Positions 1-8,770 of a stretch of 64,000 nucleotides of DNA are shown here, piece after piece. The notes under the pieces were generated by a model, which searched no databases, was not told the DNA's origin, and was given only the letters and a program-made list of their open reading frames with translations. Origin of the DNA: [Mycobacterium] manitobense (GTDB lineage Bacteria; Actinomycetota; Actinomycetes; Mycobacteriales; Mycobacteriaceae); contig NZ_JACKSJ010000062.1 of assembly GCF_025821665.1 (NCBI RefSeq), forward strand, positions 294,251 through 358,250, in the 5' to 3' direction. How positions within the stretch are numbered: position 1 is the stretch's first letter; every line of letters begins with the position of its first letter. The position numbers and the translations under genes are program-made.

Positions 1-1
1 C

Positions 2-292
2 GTGGCCAGTCGTGAGGTCGAAGAAGTCCTCTATCGCCACAACGGAATACAAGAAGTTGCGGTCTTCGGGTTGGCTCACCCGGTATGGGTGGAAGCCGTT
101 GTCGCCGCTGTGGTGCTGCGCGAGGGGGCCGACATCACCGAACACGACGTGATCGCGCACTGCCGAGCGCACCTGGCCGGGTTCAAGGCTCCCAAGCAGG
201 TGTTCTTCGTCGAGGCGCTGCCGAAGAACCCCAGCGGCAAGCTGCTCAAGCGCGATCTGCGCCAGCGGTTCAGCCTCGAGCACAGTCACTGA
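2..292 (+). CDS. Acyl-CoA synthetase, C-terminal fragment (5' end outside window)
   Basis: This is the last 96 codons of an AMP-forming acyl-CoA synthetase (ANL superfamily), which activates a carboxylic acid to its CoA thioester via an acyl-adenylate. The frame is open at the left edge of the window, so the GTG at base 2 is probably internal. The visible part is the mobile C-terminal subdomain: the hinge-proximal stretch ASREVEEVLYRH, the GFKAPKQVFFV strand and the terminal NPSGKLLKRDLR motif, whose lysine is the catalytic Lys of the adenylation half-reaction. It sits upstream of SDR, hydrolase and steroid-oxygenase-like genes, which suggests activation of a side-chain or ring-derived acid. 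The substrate cannot be told from this fragment. Confidence 0.9.
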   Translation: MASREVEEVLYRHNGIQEVAVFGLAHPVWVEAVVAAVVLREGADITEHDVIAHCRAHLAGFKAPKQVFFVEALPKNPSGKLLKRDLRQRFSLEHSH

Positions 293-392
293 GAACGATG
301 CCGGACTGTGGAACCTCATCGCCGGCTGATGGTGTTCCGCTCACCGGTCACGCCCCTGTTTCCGATTCCTCAAGGGGGCTTGACTGGCCGAC

Positions 393-872
393 ATGAGCAA
401 CGACATCACCCTGGCGGAACTTCAGGATTTCGTCTCCGGCTACTGGTACGCCTACGACGAGGCGCTGTACGACGACATGGCGGCGGCGAAAGCCGAAGAC
501 ATCCGCTTCATCACTCGCAGCGATTCCGGGGCCAGCCCGTTCGAGGAGCTGATGTCGCCCGATCTGCACGGCCGCGACGCCGTGATGGAATGGCTCACCG
601 ACCATCGCCGCCAGAGCCCCTACCCGCTGCGCCACCACGCCACCAACATCCACCGCACGGGCACCCACGATGGCACCGTCCGTGCCCGCTTCTACATTTT
701 CGTCAACCAGATCACGAATTTTGTGCCGTTCGCGGTGTCCAGCGGCGTCGCCAACGTCGCGGTGCGCCGCGGCGCGAGCGGGCTCGAGTTCACCGAGATG
801 GAAATGGTCCTCGACACCACGAATTCGGTGCTGCTGGCAGAGATGTCCGCCGACGCGGGCGCGGGCGCCTGA
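393..872 (+). CDS. SnoaL/NTF2-like family protein
   Basis: A 159-residue protein with the size and pattern of the NTF2-like (SnoaL-type) alpha+beta barrel family. It has an N-terminal helix with a YWYAYDEALYDD stretch, a central HATNIHRTG segment and a C-terminal sheet (ARFYIFVNQ, LEFTEMEMVLDTTN). Family members include ring-hydroxylating dioxygenase small subunits, ketosteroid isomerases and polyketide cyclases. It starts with ATG at 393. The next gene, an SDR, begins 5 bases after its stop, so the two are almost certainly co-transcribed. A role in conversion of a cyclic ketone or aromatic substrate is inferred from neighbours only. No catalytic residue assignment is possible by eye. Confidence 0.7.
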   Translation: MSNDITLAELQDFVSGYWYAYDEALYDDMAAAKAEDIRFITRSDSGASPFEELMSPDLHGRDAVMEWLTDHRRQSPYPLRHHATNIHRTGTHDGTVRARFYIFVNQITNFVPFAVSSGVANVAVRRGASGLEFTEMEMVLDTTNSVLLAEMSADAGAGA

Positions 873-877
873 GCGGC

Positions 878-1738
878 GTGGACGCCCGCGAGACCTTCTC
901 CGGCGGTGTCGCCGTCATCACCGGCGCCGGTGCCGGCATCGGCGCCGGGCTCGCACGTCACGCTGCCCGGCTCGGGATGACGGTGATCCTGGCCGACATC
1001 GACGGCGACGCCATCGCCGCGCTGCGCGACGAACTGACTGCGCAGAGCGTTCATGCACTTGCTGTCGTCTGCGATGTCACTGATTTCGACGCGGTGCAGG
1101 AACTCGCCGCCCGGACCTACCGCGACGCCGGGCGGGTCCGTCTCCTCGTCAACAACGCCGGTGTCGAACAGTTCGGCTTCCTGTGGGACACCCCAGTCGC
1201 CAATTGGCGGCGGCTGGTGGACATCAACATCTCAGGCGTCTTCAACGGCATACGTGCGTTCCTTCCGCACATGATCGCCGCCGGATCGCCGGCGTGGGTG
1301 TGGAACCTGTCCTCGATCGGCGGTGTCGCGGTGGTGCCGCTTCAGGCGCCCTACATCATGAGCAAGCACGCGGTGCTGGCCCTCACCGAATGCCTGGCGT
1401 TGGAGACGCAACTGGCGAGGCACGACCACATCCACGTGCAGGCGGTGTTGCCGGGTGCGGTGGTGTCGAACATCTTCGAGTCCGCAGGCGGCGTCTCCGA
1501 CGGCGACATCGGGGCTGCCGAAGCGCAACGCAGCGCCATGCTCGACATCAAAGCCGAGGCGATGGATCCCGTGGCGGCGGCCGAGGTGGTCTTCGAGCAA
1601 TCCGCCGAGGGCCGTTTCTATCTGCTCACCCAGCCGGAGTACGTCGGGTCGGCGATGGCCGAGCGCGCCGACGTGCTCACCTCGCAGCGCGCACCGGTAC
1701 TGAAGACCAAGCAGCGCTTCGACTCCGCGAAGCACTGA
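878..1738 (+). CDS. Short-chain dehydrogenase/reductase
   Basis: A 286-residue classical SDR, an NAD(P)-dependent oxidoreductase acting on an alcohol or ketone. Visible motifs are the cofactor loop TGAGAGIG (about residues 15-22), Asp40 at the end of the second strand (LADID, favouring NAD), NNAG at 92-95, and the catalytic Ser146, Tyr159 and Lys163 (YIMSK). The frame is open further upstream, but the GTG at 878 places the start 5 bases after the SnoaL-like gene's stop and gives a normal SDR N-terminus, so it was chosen. An alpha/beta hydrolase follows after 4 bases. Substrate unknown; the setting suggests a hydroxylated steroid or fatty-acid-like compound. Confidence 0.85.
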   Translation: MDARETFSGGVAVITGAGAGIGAGLARHAARLGMTVILADIDGDAIAALRDELTAQSVHALAVVCDVTDFDAVQELAARTYRDAGRVRLLVNNAGVEQFGFLWDTPVANWRRLVDINISGVFNGIRAFLPHMIAAGSPAWVWNLSSIGGVAVVPLQAPYIMSKHAVLALTECLALETQLARHDHIHVQAVLPGAVVSNIFESAGGVSDGDIGAAEAQRSAMLDIKAEAMDPVAAAEVVFEQSAEGRFYLLTQPEYVGSAMAERADVLTSQRAPVLKTKQRFDSAKH

Positions 1739-1742
1739 CGGG

Positions 1743-2681
1743 ATGTCCAGGTACGTCTTGGATCCCGACGCCGCCGCGCGCGTCGCAGCGTTCGGAGTGA
1801 TCCCCCCTATGCGGCAGCGTGGCCTGACCGAGGTCCGCCGAACCGTCGAGGCGGCAGCGCATCCTGATGCGATGCCGGAGATGTCCAGTGTCGAGGACCG
1901 GCTCGCTCCGGGCCCGGCTGGGCCCATTCCGCTGAGGATCTACCGACCCGCGGGCGACGCCGACGCTCCCGTGCTCGTCTACTTCCACGGCGGCGGCATG
2001 GTGCTCGGATCCAACCACTCGTTCGAGCCGCTGGCCCGGGAACTGGCCGCGGCCAGTGGGGCGACGGTGGTGTCCGTGGACTACCGACTCGCTCCCGAGG
2101 CCCCGGCGCCGGCGCAGTTCGACGACGCCTACGCCGCCACCGCACACGTCGCAGTCAACGCGGAGTCACTACGCGTCGACGCCGATCGGCTCGCCGTGAT
2201 CGGGGACAGCGCAGGCGGCTCACTGGCGGCGGCGGTGTCGCTGGCCGCACGCGACCGTGGCGGGCCGGCTATCCGGTGCCAGGTGCTGATGTACCCGGGC
2301 CTCGACCGCGACATGACGTGTTCGTCGATCGTGAGCATGCCCGACGCACCGATGCTCAGCCGCGACGACATCGACTACATGCACGAGCTCGCGGACAGCG
2401 GCGTGACCACGCCGCCTGCCCCTTACCGGTTCCCGGCAATGGCCACCGAGCTGGTCGGACTTCCGCCGGCGATCGTGGTGACCGCGGCCTGCGATCCGAT
2501 TCGGGATTGGGGAGAGCGCTATGCGCTGCGTCTTCGTGATGCAGGTGTGCAGACCACCCTGACCAGATATCCCGGTGTCTATCACGGTTTCCTGATGCGA
2601 TCGGACGCCACCGCCCGCGGCCGGTTGGCCATCGCCGAGACCGGAGCGTTGCTGCGCGCGAAGTTCGCCCATCCCCTGTAG
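1743..2681 (+). CDS. Alpha/beta hydrolase, hormone-sensitive-lipase family
   Basis: A 312-residue carboxylesterase of the HSL (family IV) group. The oxyanion-hole motif HGGG is at about residues 82-85 and the nucleophile elbow GDSAG at 154-158, with Ser156 as nucleophile. A C-terminal Asp in TAACDPIRDWG and a His in GVYHGF complete a plausible Ser-Asp-His triad. It lies 4 bases after the SDR stop in the same direction, apparently the last gene of a SnoaL-SDR-hydrolase transcription unit. Such enzymes hydrolyse acyl esters or lactones. Here it may open an ester made during ring degradation, but this is inference. About 120 bases without a gene follow. Confidence 0.85.
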   Translation: MSRYVLDPDAAARVAAFGVIPPMRQRGLTEVRRTVEAAAHPDAMPEMSSVEDRLAPGPAGPIPLRIYRPAGDADAPVLVYFHGGGMVLGSNHSFEPLARELAAASGATVVSVDYRLAPEAPAPAQFDDAYAATAHVAVNAESLRVDADRLAVIGDSAGGSLAAAVSLAARDRGGPAIRCQVLMYPGLDRDMTCSSIVSMPDAPMLSRDDIDYMHELADSGVTTPPAPYRFPAMATELVGLPPAIVVTAACDPIRDWGERYALRLRDAGVQTTLTRYPGVYHGFLMRSDATARGRLAIAETGALLRAKFAHPL

Positions 2682-2801
2682 GCGTGAGCCGGTGTTCACC
2701 TCCCGATCACCGGACAGTCGAGCTCACCGGAGGCCTTTTCCGCCCCAGTATTGACGTTATGGCGGCGCTGCCGAGCGCCCGATGGAACTAGAGGAGATCC
2801 G

Positions 2802-3878
2802 ATGCTGACTGATGATCGGCGCATGGAGCTGTCGGACGTGCTGCGCCCGGCCTCGCCGCCGCGGGAGATCGACAATGTCTACAGCGACGACCAGCGGGAG
2901 CGTCTGCTCGACGTCGTGCGGACCCAGGGCCCGTGGAAGTTGATCATCGCGCAGCATTTCGCTTCGGCCGACGAACTGATGGCCACCATGAGTGGCGCCT
3001 TCCCCGAAGGCTTCGAGCCGTCACTCGACCTGTTCCTCACCCCGACATTCCGTGGCTACCTGGCGAACTACGGCGCCGTGCTCTACCCGGAACTGCACGA
3101 TTGCTTCTACAACGAGACGTTCCTGAACCAGGCCAAGAGCTACTGGAACGCCCAATACGCCAAGCCCGAGCTGATGCTCTTCAACATCAACGGACCTTGC
3201 GCAAACCGCGACCCCGGCCACCTGGACTCCCCCAGCTTTCGCGGTGTGCGTCACGAGAACGCACCGACGTGGCTCTGCAGTGTGATGGGGAAATCTGGTT
3301 TGTTCCAGGACTACTTGATCAAGATGGCACAGGTGATCACCTGGTTCTCACTAGACGAGAGCAGCGGGTTCACCTACTGGCCCGACGGTCCACTCAAGGC
3401 CCCGCAGCGTCTGTTGCCGCCGGTCTACAACCGTGGAGTGGTCGTGCAGAACGAGATGATGGTGCACCGCGGTGAAGCCAACGGCCCGCTACAGCAGCAG
3501 GTCCCGGCCGGTCTGGCATTCGATACGGTCTTCACCGGAGACTCGAACGACCGCGACCAATGGTTGTTGAAAAACGGCGACGATGTGATCGCGCGGCACC
3601 ACACCGACGAACTACGCTTCCTGGTGCACTGGTCGGCCGAGGTGTTCTCCGACTTCGACGAGCTCAAGAAGAACATGGACCACTCCGACGACCTGACCAT
3701 CGACCGCGCGATCGGCATGATGGTCGACGACCTGCGCGCCAAGGGCATCAAACTGGACGTGCCCGGTGAGCCGCTGCACGACCCGCAGTTCATCGGTGCG
3801 CTGAATGCCGCCTACGACCTCGGCGGGCCGGCGATCTACCCCGACGAAGCGCCGTTGTCGGCGTTCCAGATGGCCTGA
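2802..3878 (+). CDS. Unrecognised 358-aa protein with HxD...H pattern
   Basis: I do not recognise this family with certainty. The start ATG at 2802 is preceded by a good ribosome site (GAGGAG, 6 bases upstream), which makes it better than the longer reading from 2751. The protein is soluble-looking, with no signal peptide or membrane span. It has an N-terminal helical part, then PGHLDSPSFRG (H140, D142), MMVHRGEANG (H222) and DELRFLVHWS (R272). That order, HxD then a distant His, is what Fe(II)/2-oxoglutarate dioxygenases of the phytanoyl-CoA hydroxylase type use to bind iron. This is a pattern seen by eye, not a proven assignment. It is followed 4 bases later by an SDR, a typical hydroxylase-dehydrogenase pairing. 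Confidence 0.75.
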   Translation: MLTDDRRMELSDVLRPASPPREIDNVYSDDQRERLLDVVRTQGPWKLIIAQHFASADELMATMSGAFPEGFEPSLDLFLTPTFRGYLANYGAVLYPELHDCFYNETFLNQAKSYWNAQYAKPELMLFNINGPCANRDPGHLDSPSFRGVRHENAPTWLCSVMGKSGLFQDYLIKMAQVITWFSLDESSGFTYWPDGPLKAPQRLLPPVYNRGVVVQNEMMVHRGEANGPLQQQVPAGLAFDTVFTGDSNDRDQWLLKNGDDVIARHHTDELRFLVHWSAEVFSDFDELKKNMDHSDDLTIDRAIGMMVDDLRAKGIKLDVPGEPLHDPQFIGALNAAYDLGGPAIYPDEAPLSAFQMA

Positions 3879-3881
3879 CCG

Positions 3882-4664
3882 ATGGACCGATTCAACGATC
3901 GCCGAGTCATCGTCACCGGTGCAGGATCGGGTATCGGTCAGGCGACCGTCGCTCGTCTACTCGACGAGGGAGCGACCGTCGTCGCCTTCGACATCTCGGA
4001 GGACGGCTTGGCGCAGACAGTGTCGGCCGCTGCCGACGCCGGCACCGACAAGCGGCTGACCACTGCGGTCCTCGACATCTCGGACGAACACTCGGTGACC
4101 GACGCGGTCACCGGCGCGGTCGACGACCTGGGCGGACTGGATGTCCTCGTCAACGCAGCGGCGATCCAACGGTGCGCCCACACCCACGAGCACACGCTCG
4201 ACGACTGGAACGCCACCTTGGCGGTGAATCTGACCGGCACTTTCCTGATGACCCGCCAGGCGTTACCGGCGCTGTGCGAATCCGGCCGAGGCGTGGTCGT
4301 GAACTTCACGTCCACCTCGGCGTCCTTCGCTCACCCGTACATGGCGGCCTACGCGGCCAGCAAGGGCGGGATCCTGGCGTTCACGCACTGCCTCGCACTC
4401 GAATACGCGAAGCAGGGATTGCGCGCGGTCAACATCCAGCCCGGTGGCGTGTCCACGGCGCTGGCGCTGAGCACCCTGGACAAGATGCCCGAGGGCTATG
4501 ACCTCGGCCTGTGGGCCAAGCAGACACCGATCCTGCCGCAGGACGACGGCGGCATCCTGGGCGAGCCCGCCAAGGTCGCCTCCGTCATCGCGATGGTGGC
4601 CTCTGATGACGGAGCTTTCATCACCGGCACCGAGATCCGCATCGACGGCGGCGCCCACGCCTGA
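3882..4664 (+). CDS. Short-chain dehydrogenase/reductase
   Basis: A 260-residue classical SDR. It shows TGAGSGIG at residues 12-19, Asp at the end of beta-2 (AFDISED), NAAA in place of the usual NNAG, a Ser-rich NFTSTSASF stretch and the catalytic YAASK. The C-terminus IDGGAHA is the standard SDR ending. It starts with ATG 3 bases after the stop of the HxD...H protein, so the pair is likely translated from one message, fitting oxidation of a newly made hydroxyl. It converges with the next gene on the minus strand. Substrate is not determined by the sequence. Confidence 0.85.
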   Translation: MDRFNDRRVIVTGAGSGIGQATVARLLDEGATVVAFDISEDGLAQTVSAAADAGTDKRLTTAVLDISDEHSVTDAVTGAVDDLGGLDVLVNAAAIQRCAHTHEHTLDDWNATLAVNLTGTFLMTRQALPALCESGRGVVVNFTSTSASFAHPYMAAYAASKGGILAFTHCLALEYAKQGLRAVNIQPGGVSTALALSTLDKMPEGYDLGLWAKQTPILPQDDGGILGEPAKVASVIAMVASDDGAFITGTEIRIDGGAHA

Positions 4665-4667
4665 TCG

Positions 4668-5480
4668 TCAGCGCACGACGACCTCGCTCGGTGTCCGTGG
4701 CGCGCCCAACATCTCGCGGTGTGACGGCGGAGTTCGTCCTCCCTCGTCCGTGACTCCATAGCGCTGCGCCAGCTCGGCACTGATCAGGGTATGGCCGCTG
4801 AGCGCCGCCCGGTCCGGGTCGCGGAAGAGGGCGTCCACGACCCAGCCGGTGAACTCCGGCGTCTCGGCGTGCTGCGCGAAATCACGCAGGCCTACTGGAT
4901 CGCCGCCGAACACTTCTCGCATCTTCTCGGTGAGCAGGATCCCCATCCAGAGAGACACGACGTCGACCGGCGTATCGCGGAAGTCGACTCCCATGTCGGC
5001 CGCCATCTTGTCTATCCCGGCTTTCTGCGCGCCGTACGCCGGGCCGTGCATGTAACAGACAGAGCCCGGGGATGACGTGAACACGATCAAGCCCGCTCTG
5101 CTTCGCAACAGAAGCGGGGCCGCATGCCAGGACGCGACGTAGGCCGATCGCAACCCGACATCGAGGATGTCGACCAAGTCGATCGGCTTCTGCCAGAACG
5201 GGTTCGGTCCGGTCAATTCATCGTGCACTGCGGCGGCGTTGTTGACCAGCAGGTCGAGCCGGCCGTTTTCCCGCTCGACCCGGGCGAACAGTGCAGCGAC
5301 CGCCGCGTCGTCACGATGGTCGAGCGGTACCGCGATCGCCTCGTCGCCGGTCTCGACCACGGTTCGGCCGGTTGCGTACACCCGCCATCCGCAGTTCGAC
5401 AGAGCTCGCGCAATTCCGCGGCCGGCACCGCGGCTGGCGCCCGTCACCACTGCGACGGTTGTGTCAGAAGAGTGAGTCAC
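4668..5480 (-). CDS. SDR family oxidoreductase, DHRS1-like
   Basis: A 270-residue SDR resembling the DHRS1 subgroup. It has TGASRGAGRG for cofactor binding, the acidic VPLDHRDD segment, NNAAAV, the subgroup-like FWQKPIDLVDILDVGLRS region, FTSSPGS and the catalytic YGAQK. The start is GTG at 5480 within GTGACTCACTC. It lies on the opposite strand to the preceding SDR with only 3 bases between their stops, and it is downstream of, and in the same direction as, the KshA-like oxygenase and its small partner, probably in one operon. DHRS1-type enzymes reduce steroids and xenobiotic ketones, which would fit, but the substrate is inferred. Confidence 0.85.
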   Translation of the reverse strand: MTHSSDTTVAVVTGASRGAGRGIARALSNCGWRVYATGRTVVETGDEAIAVPLDHRDDAAVAALFARVERENGRLDLLVNNAAAVHDELTGPNPFWQKPIDLVDILDVGLRSAYVASWHAAPLLLRSRAGLIVFTSSPGSVCYMHGPAYGAQKAGIDKMAADMGVDFRDTPVDVVSLWMGILLTEKMREVFGGDPVGLRDFAQHAETPEFTGWVVDALFRDPDRAALSGHTLISAELAQRYGVTDEGGRTPPSHREMLGAPRTPSEVVVR

Positions 5481-5489
5481 ACAGCGAGG

Positions 5490-5777
5490 TTAAGGCGCGA
5501 CCGGCGCCTCGTCGACGATCTGCAACCGGCCCCCGCGCACCGCGTCCACGATCGAATGGGTCAGCTCGGAGCAGGAGAGAAATACTGGGGGGCGACCGTG
5601 TGCAGCCAGCTCCTCGGCGGCGCGGCGCTGCGGACATGTACGCACCGCCTCAGCGTTCCACTGCACACTCGTCTGCTCCCAGGTGCTCTTGCGTGCCAAC
5701 ACGCCCGCCCCGCAGGCCCGGCAGGTCACCGGAACCATCGGCGCGTCGTCCAGCCGGTTGTCCGGCCGAATGCTCAT
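5490..5777 (-). CDS. Small Cys-containing protein translationally coupled to KshA-like oxygenase
   Basis: A 95-residue protein I cannot assign. It begins MSIRPDNRLDD and has CRAC near the N-terminus followed by single cysteines (RTCPQR, FLSCSE), so it could bind zinc or an Fe-S centre, though the spacing is not that of a standard ferredoxin. The ATG at 5777 overlaps the TGA stop of the oxygenase gene (ATGA), which implies coupled translation and a related role. A longer reading in the same frame exists inside the oxygenase gene but has shadow-like composition. It may be an assembly or electron-transfer accessory of the oxygenase; this is inference only. Confidence 0.7.
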   Translation of the reverse strand: MSIRPDNRLDDAPMVPVTCRACGAGVLARKSTWEQTSVQWNAEAVRTCPQRRAAEELAAHGRPPVFLSCSELTHSIVDAVRGGRLQIVDEAPVAP

Positions 5778-6913
5778 CCGGCGCTCGACGCCGAGAGTCT
5801 GGCCGCCAGGTTGTCCTCGACGACCTTCATCCACTCCTCCCGGGGGCGGGTGGTGTCGATCTCGTACTCGAAGCGGTCGACCATGTCCGGGGTGACATCT
5901 GCGGCGTCGACATAGAACTGCTCGTACCACCGGCGCAGCTGGTAGACCGGGCCGTCCTCTTCGCACAGCAGCGGGTTGTCGATGCGCGCCTTATTCTTCC
6001 AGATGTCGACATCCTGCTCGAAGCCCATCTTCACGAAATCTCCAAGGCCGATCGCGGTCTGCATCGCCAGCTCGTCGGTCAACGCCTCCGACTTCTTCAC
6101 GATGATGCCGTACTGCAGCACGAACGATTCGGCGTCGATGGGATAGTGGCAGTTGATCAGAACCGTACGGTGATCGACGTTCTCGTAGTGGTACGTGAGG
6201 TCATCGATCATGAACGAAGGACCGTGATACCCGGCTACCGAGGTGGTGCCGAGCATCTTCGGCCCCTCGAGTGGCTGCATGTCGGGACGGCCGGCACTGT
6301 TCATGTACTGGATCGCCACGTGACCTTCGAACACGTTCTTGAAATGCGTGGGCAGCGATCCGTGGATGTAGAAGAAGTGCGCCATATCGACCACGTTGTC
6401 GATGACTTCACGGCAATTGGTGCCGACCACGGTGGTGTACCAGTGCCAGTCGGTCCACTCGTCGCTGGTGGCTCCTTCGATCCGCGGGATCGTCACGCCA
6501 TCCGGCGGCGGTTTGCGCTCAGGATCGTTCCACACGAACAGCATTCCGTCCTGCTCGAGTGTCGTCCACGTCGCCGTGCGCGCCAGTCGCGGAGCCCGCT
6601 TGCTGTACGGCACCTTCTTGCAGCGGCCGTCACCGCCCCAACGCCAGTCGTGGAACGGGCAGGCGATCTCGTCGCCTTTGACCTCGCCCTGGCTCAGGTC
6701 CCCACCCATATGCCGGCAGTACCCGTCCAGGACGTTGATCTTGCCGTCGCCGCCACGGAACACCACCAACTTGTTGCCGAAGGCGTTGACTGAATGAGGT
6801 TGACCATCACCGAAATTTTTCGTCAGACCGAGGCAGTGCCATCCGCGGGCGAAGCGTGTCGGCGCCGCATCGGCTTCGATGTGCCGCACCTCGACATCGG
6901 GCTGTAGCGTCAT
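5774..6913 (-). CDS. kshA: Rieske non-haem oxygenase, 3-ketosteroid 9-alpha-hydroxylase KshA-like
   Basis: A 379-residue terminal oxygenase of the KshA family. It uses O2 and electrons from a reductase to hydroxylate the steroid nucleus at C9, the step that with delta-1 dehydrogenation opens ring B. The Rieske [2Fe-2S] ligands are C66/H68 (CRHMGG) and C85/H88 (CPFHDW). The mononuclear iron site is in NVVDMAHFFYIHG, with D176, H179 and H184, and a C-terminal Asp in EQDVDIW. Length matches known KshA proteins. It is transcribed divergently from a KstD-like gene 99 bases away and overlaps the small Cys protein downstream. No KshB-type reductase is encoded in the window. Mycobacteria often carry several paralogs, so the exact steroid is uncertain. 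Confidence 0.88.
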   Translation of the reverse strand: MTLQPDVEVRHIEADAAPTRFARGWHCLGLTKNFGDGQPHSVNAFGNKLVVFRGGDGKINVLDGYCRHMGGDLSQGEVKGDEIACPFHDWRWGGDGRCKKVPYSKRAPRLARTATWTTLEQDGMLFVWNDPERKPPPDGVTIPRIEGATSDEWTDWHWYTTVVGTNCREVIDNVVDMAHFFYIHGSLPTHFKNVFEGHVAIQYMNSAGRPDMQPLEGPKMLGTTSVAGYHGPSFMIDDLTYHYENVDHRTVLINCHYPIDAESFVLQYGIIVKKSEALTDELAMQTAIGLGDFVKMGFEQDVDIWKNKARIDNPLLCEEDGPVYQLRRWYEQFYVDAADVTPDMVDRFEYEIDTTRPREEWMKVVEDNLAARLSASSAG

Positions 6914-7012
6914 GGCACTGTTCTACCGCCGTTGGCCGCAGCGAGAAACCTGCTGTTCCGCTCATCAGGACAGGCAATGCCTTCCTCCGCCCGAGCCACC
7001 TAACGTCGGTTC

Positions 7013-8728
7013 GTGACCACTGCGCCGCACAGCACCATCCCGACGGGCCTGCCCGTCAACGACACCATCATCGACTTGTTGGTGGTTGGGTCGGGCACCG
7101 GTATGGCTGCGGCCCTGGCCGCAAGCGATCACGGGCTGTCGGTGCTGATCGTCGAGAAGTCCGAATACATCGGTGGGTCGACGGCACGTTCCGGTGGAGC
7201 GCTCTGGCTGCCCGCCAGCCAGGTGATCGACGGCGACGGGGGCGGCGACACCCAGCAGAGGGCCCGGACCTACCTCGATGCGGTGGTGGACGGCACCGCG
7301 CCCTCGTCACGTTCCACCGCATTCCTCGCACACATCGACGCGACCGTCGACCTACTGCGCCGCACCACACCGATGCGCTTCTTCTGGGCGAAGGAGTACT
7401 CCGACTACCACCCCGAGCAGCCGGGAGGCAGCGCGACGGGTCGGACCTGCGAGTGCCGGCCGCTGGACACTGCGGTGCTCGGCGGGCATCGCTCGCGGCT
7501 GCGTCCCGGGGTCATGGAGGTCAAGATCCCCATGCCGACCACCGGTGCGGACTACCGCTGGCTGAACTTGATGTCACGGGTGCCCCGCAAGGGTTTACCG
7601 GTGGTGCTCAAGCGGCTCGGCCAAGGCGTCGGTGGCCTACTGCTGGGCCGGCGGTACGCCGCCGGCGGTCAAGCGCTGGCGGCGGGACTGTTCGCCGGGG
7701 TCTTGCGGGCCGGTATCCCGGTATGGACCGAGACATCGCTACAGCGCCTCACCACTGACGACGACGGCCAGGTGAGGGGTGCGGTGGTCGTCGACCAACA
7801 GGGCAGGGAGATCAACGTGACAGCGCGGCGCGGCGTCGTGCTTGCGGCCGGCGGATTCGACCACCGCATGGACATGCGCTGGAAGTTCCAGTCCGAGTCG
7901 CTGGGTGAACATGCCAGCCTGGGCGCGGAGACGAACACCGGCGATGCGATCCGCGTCGCTCAAGACATCGGCGCTGCAATCGATCTGATGGATCAGTCAT
8001 GGTGGTTCCCCGCCGTGGCGGCCCTGCCCGACGCCGATCCGAAGGTGATGCTGGCAGAGCGGTCACTACCCGGATCACTCATCGTCGACCAGACCGGCAG
8101 CCGGTTCGTCAACGAGGCCACCGACTACATGTCCTTCGGACAGTGTGTGCTCGAACGTGAGCGGACGGGTGATCCGGTCGACTCCATGTGGATCGTGTTC
8201 GACCAGCAGTACCGCAACAGCTACGTCTTCGCGGCGGAACTGTTTCCTCGCATGGCGGTTCCGCCCTCGTGGTACGACGCCGGCATCGCGCACCGCGCCG
8301 GCGATCTGGGCGAACTCGGCCGCAGGATGGGGGTGCCCTCCGCCGACTTCCTCACCACCATCGCTCGTTTCAACGAGATGGCTCGAGCCGGACAGGATTC
8401 GGACTTCGGGCGCGGGCGCAGCGCCTATGACCGCTACTACGGCGATGTCACGGTGACGCCCAATCCGAATCTGCGGGCGCTCGACCGCGGGCCGTTCTAC
8501 GCAGTGAAGATGGTGCTCAGCGACCTCGGCACCTGTGGCGGCCTACGCGCCGACGAGCGCGCCAGGGTGCTGCGGGAGGACGGCACCGCGATCACCGGTC
8601 TCTACGCGATCGGTAACACTGCCGCCAACGCGTTCGGGACGACTTATCCGGGCGCGGGCGCGACGATCGCGCAGGGACTGGTGTACGGATACATCGCCGC
8701 CCGAGACGCCGCACAACACGCGACGTAG
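7013..8728 (+). CDS. FAD-dependent 3-ketosteroid delta-1-dehydrogenase-like protein
   Basis: A 571-residue flavoprotein of the fumarate reductase/KstD family. It has an N-terminal dinucleotide fold (VVGSGTGMAAALAASDHGLSV then VEKSEYIGGST), AAGGFDH in the middle, and the C-terminal FAD-binding NTAANAFGTTYPGAGATIAQG. In that last motif the Tyr and the Gly four residues later match the catalytic Tyr/Gly of KstD enzymes. Start is GTG at 7013. Such enzymes remove the 1,2 hydrogens of a 3-ketosteroid A ring, or related ring ketones. It is divergent from the KshA-like gene, the classical functional partner. The second KstD-like gene at 10102 is a paralog, so the two probably act on different ring structures. 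Confidence 0.85.
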   Translation: MTTAPHSTIPTGLPVNDTIIDLLVVGSGTGMAAALAASDHGLSVLIVEKSEYIGGSTARSGGALWLPASQVIDGDGGGDTQQRARTYLDAVVDGTAPSSRSTAFLAHIDATVDLLRRTTPMRFFWAKEYSDYHPEQPGGSATGRTCECRPLDTAVLGGHRSRLRPGVMEVKIPMPTTGADYRWLNLMSRVPRKGLPVVLKRLGQGVGGLLLGRRYAAGGQALAAGLFAGVLRAGIPVWTETSLQRLTTDDDGQVRGAVVVDQQGREINVTARRGVVLAAGGFDHRMDMRWKFQSESLGEHASLGAETNTGDAIRVAQDIGAAIDLMDQSWWFPAVAALPDADPKVMLAERSLPGSLIVDQTGSRFVNEATDYMSFGQCVLERERTGDPVDSMWIVFDQQYRNSYVFAAELFPRMAVPPSWYDAGIAHRAGDLGELGRRMGVPSADFLTTIARFNEMARAGQDSDFGRGRSAYDRYYGDVTVTPNPNLRALDRGPFYAVKMVLSDLGTCGGLRADERARVLREDGTAITGLYAIGNTAANAFGTTYPGAGATIAQGLVYGYIAARDAAQHAT

Positions 8729-8770
8729 AGCGGCCGATGCGTCAGAGACGCACCAACGTGAACGGACGGA

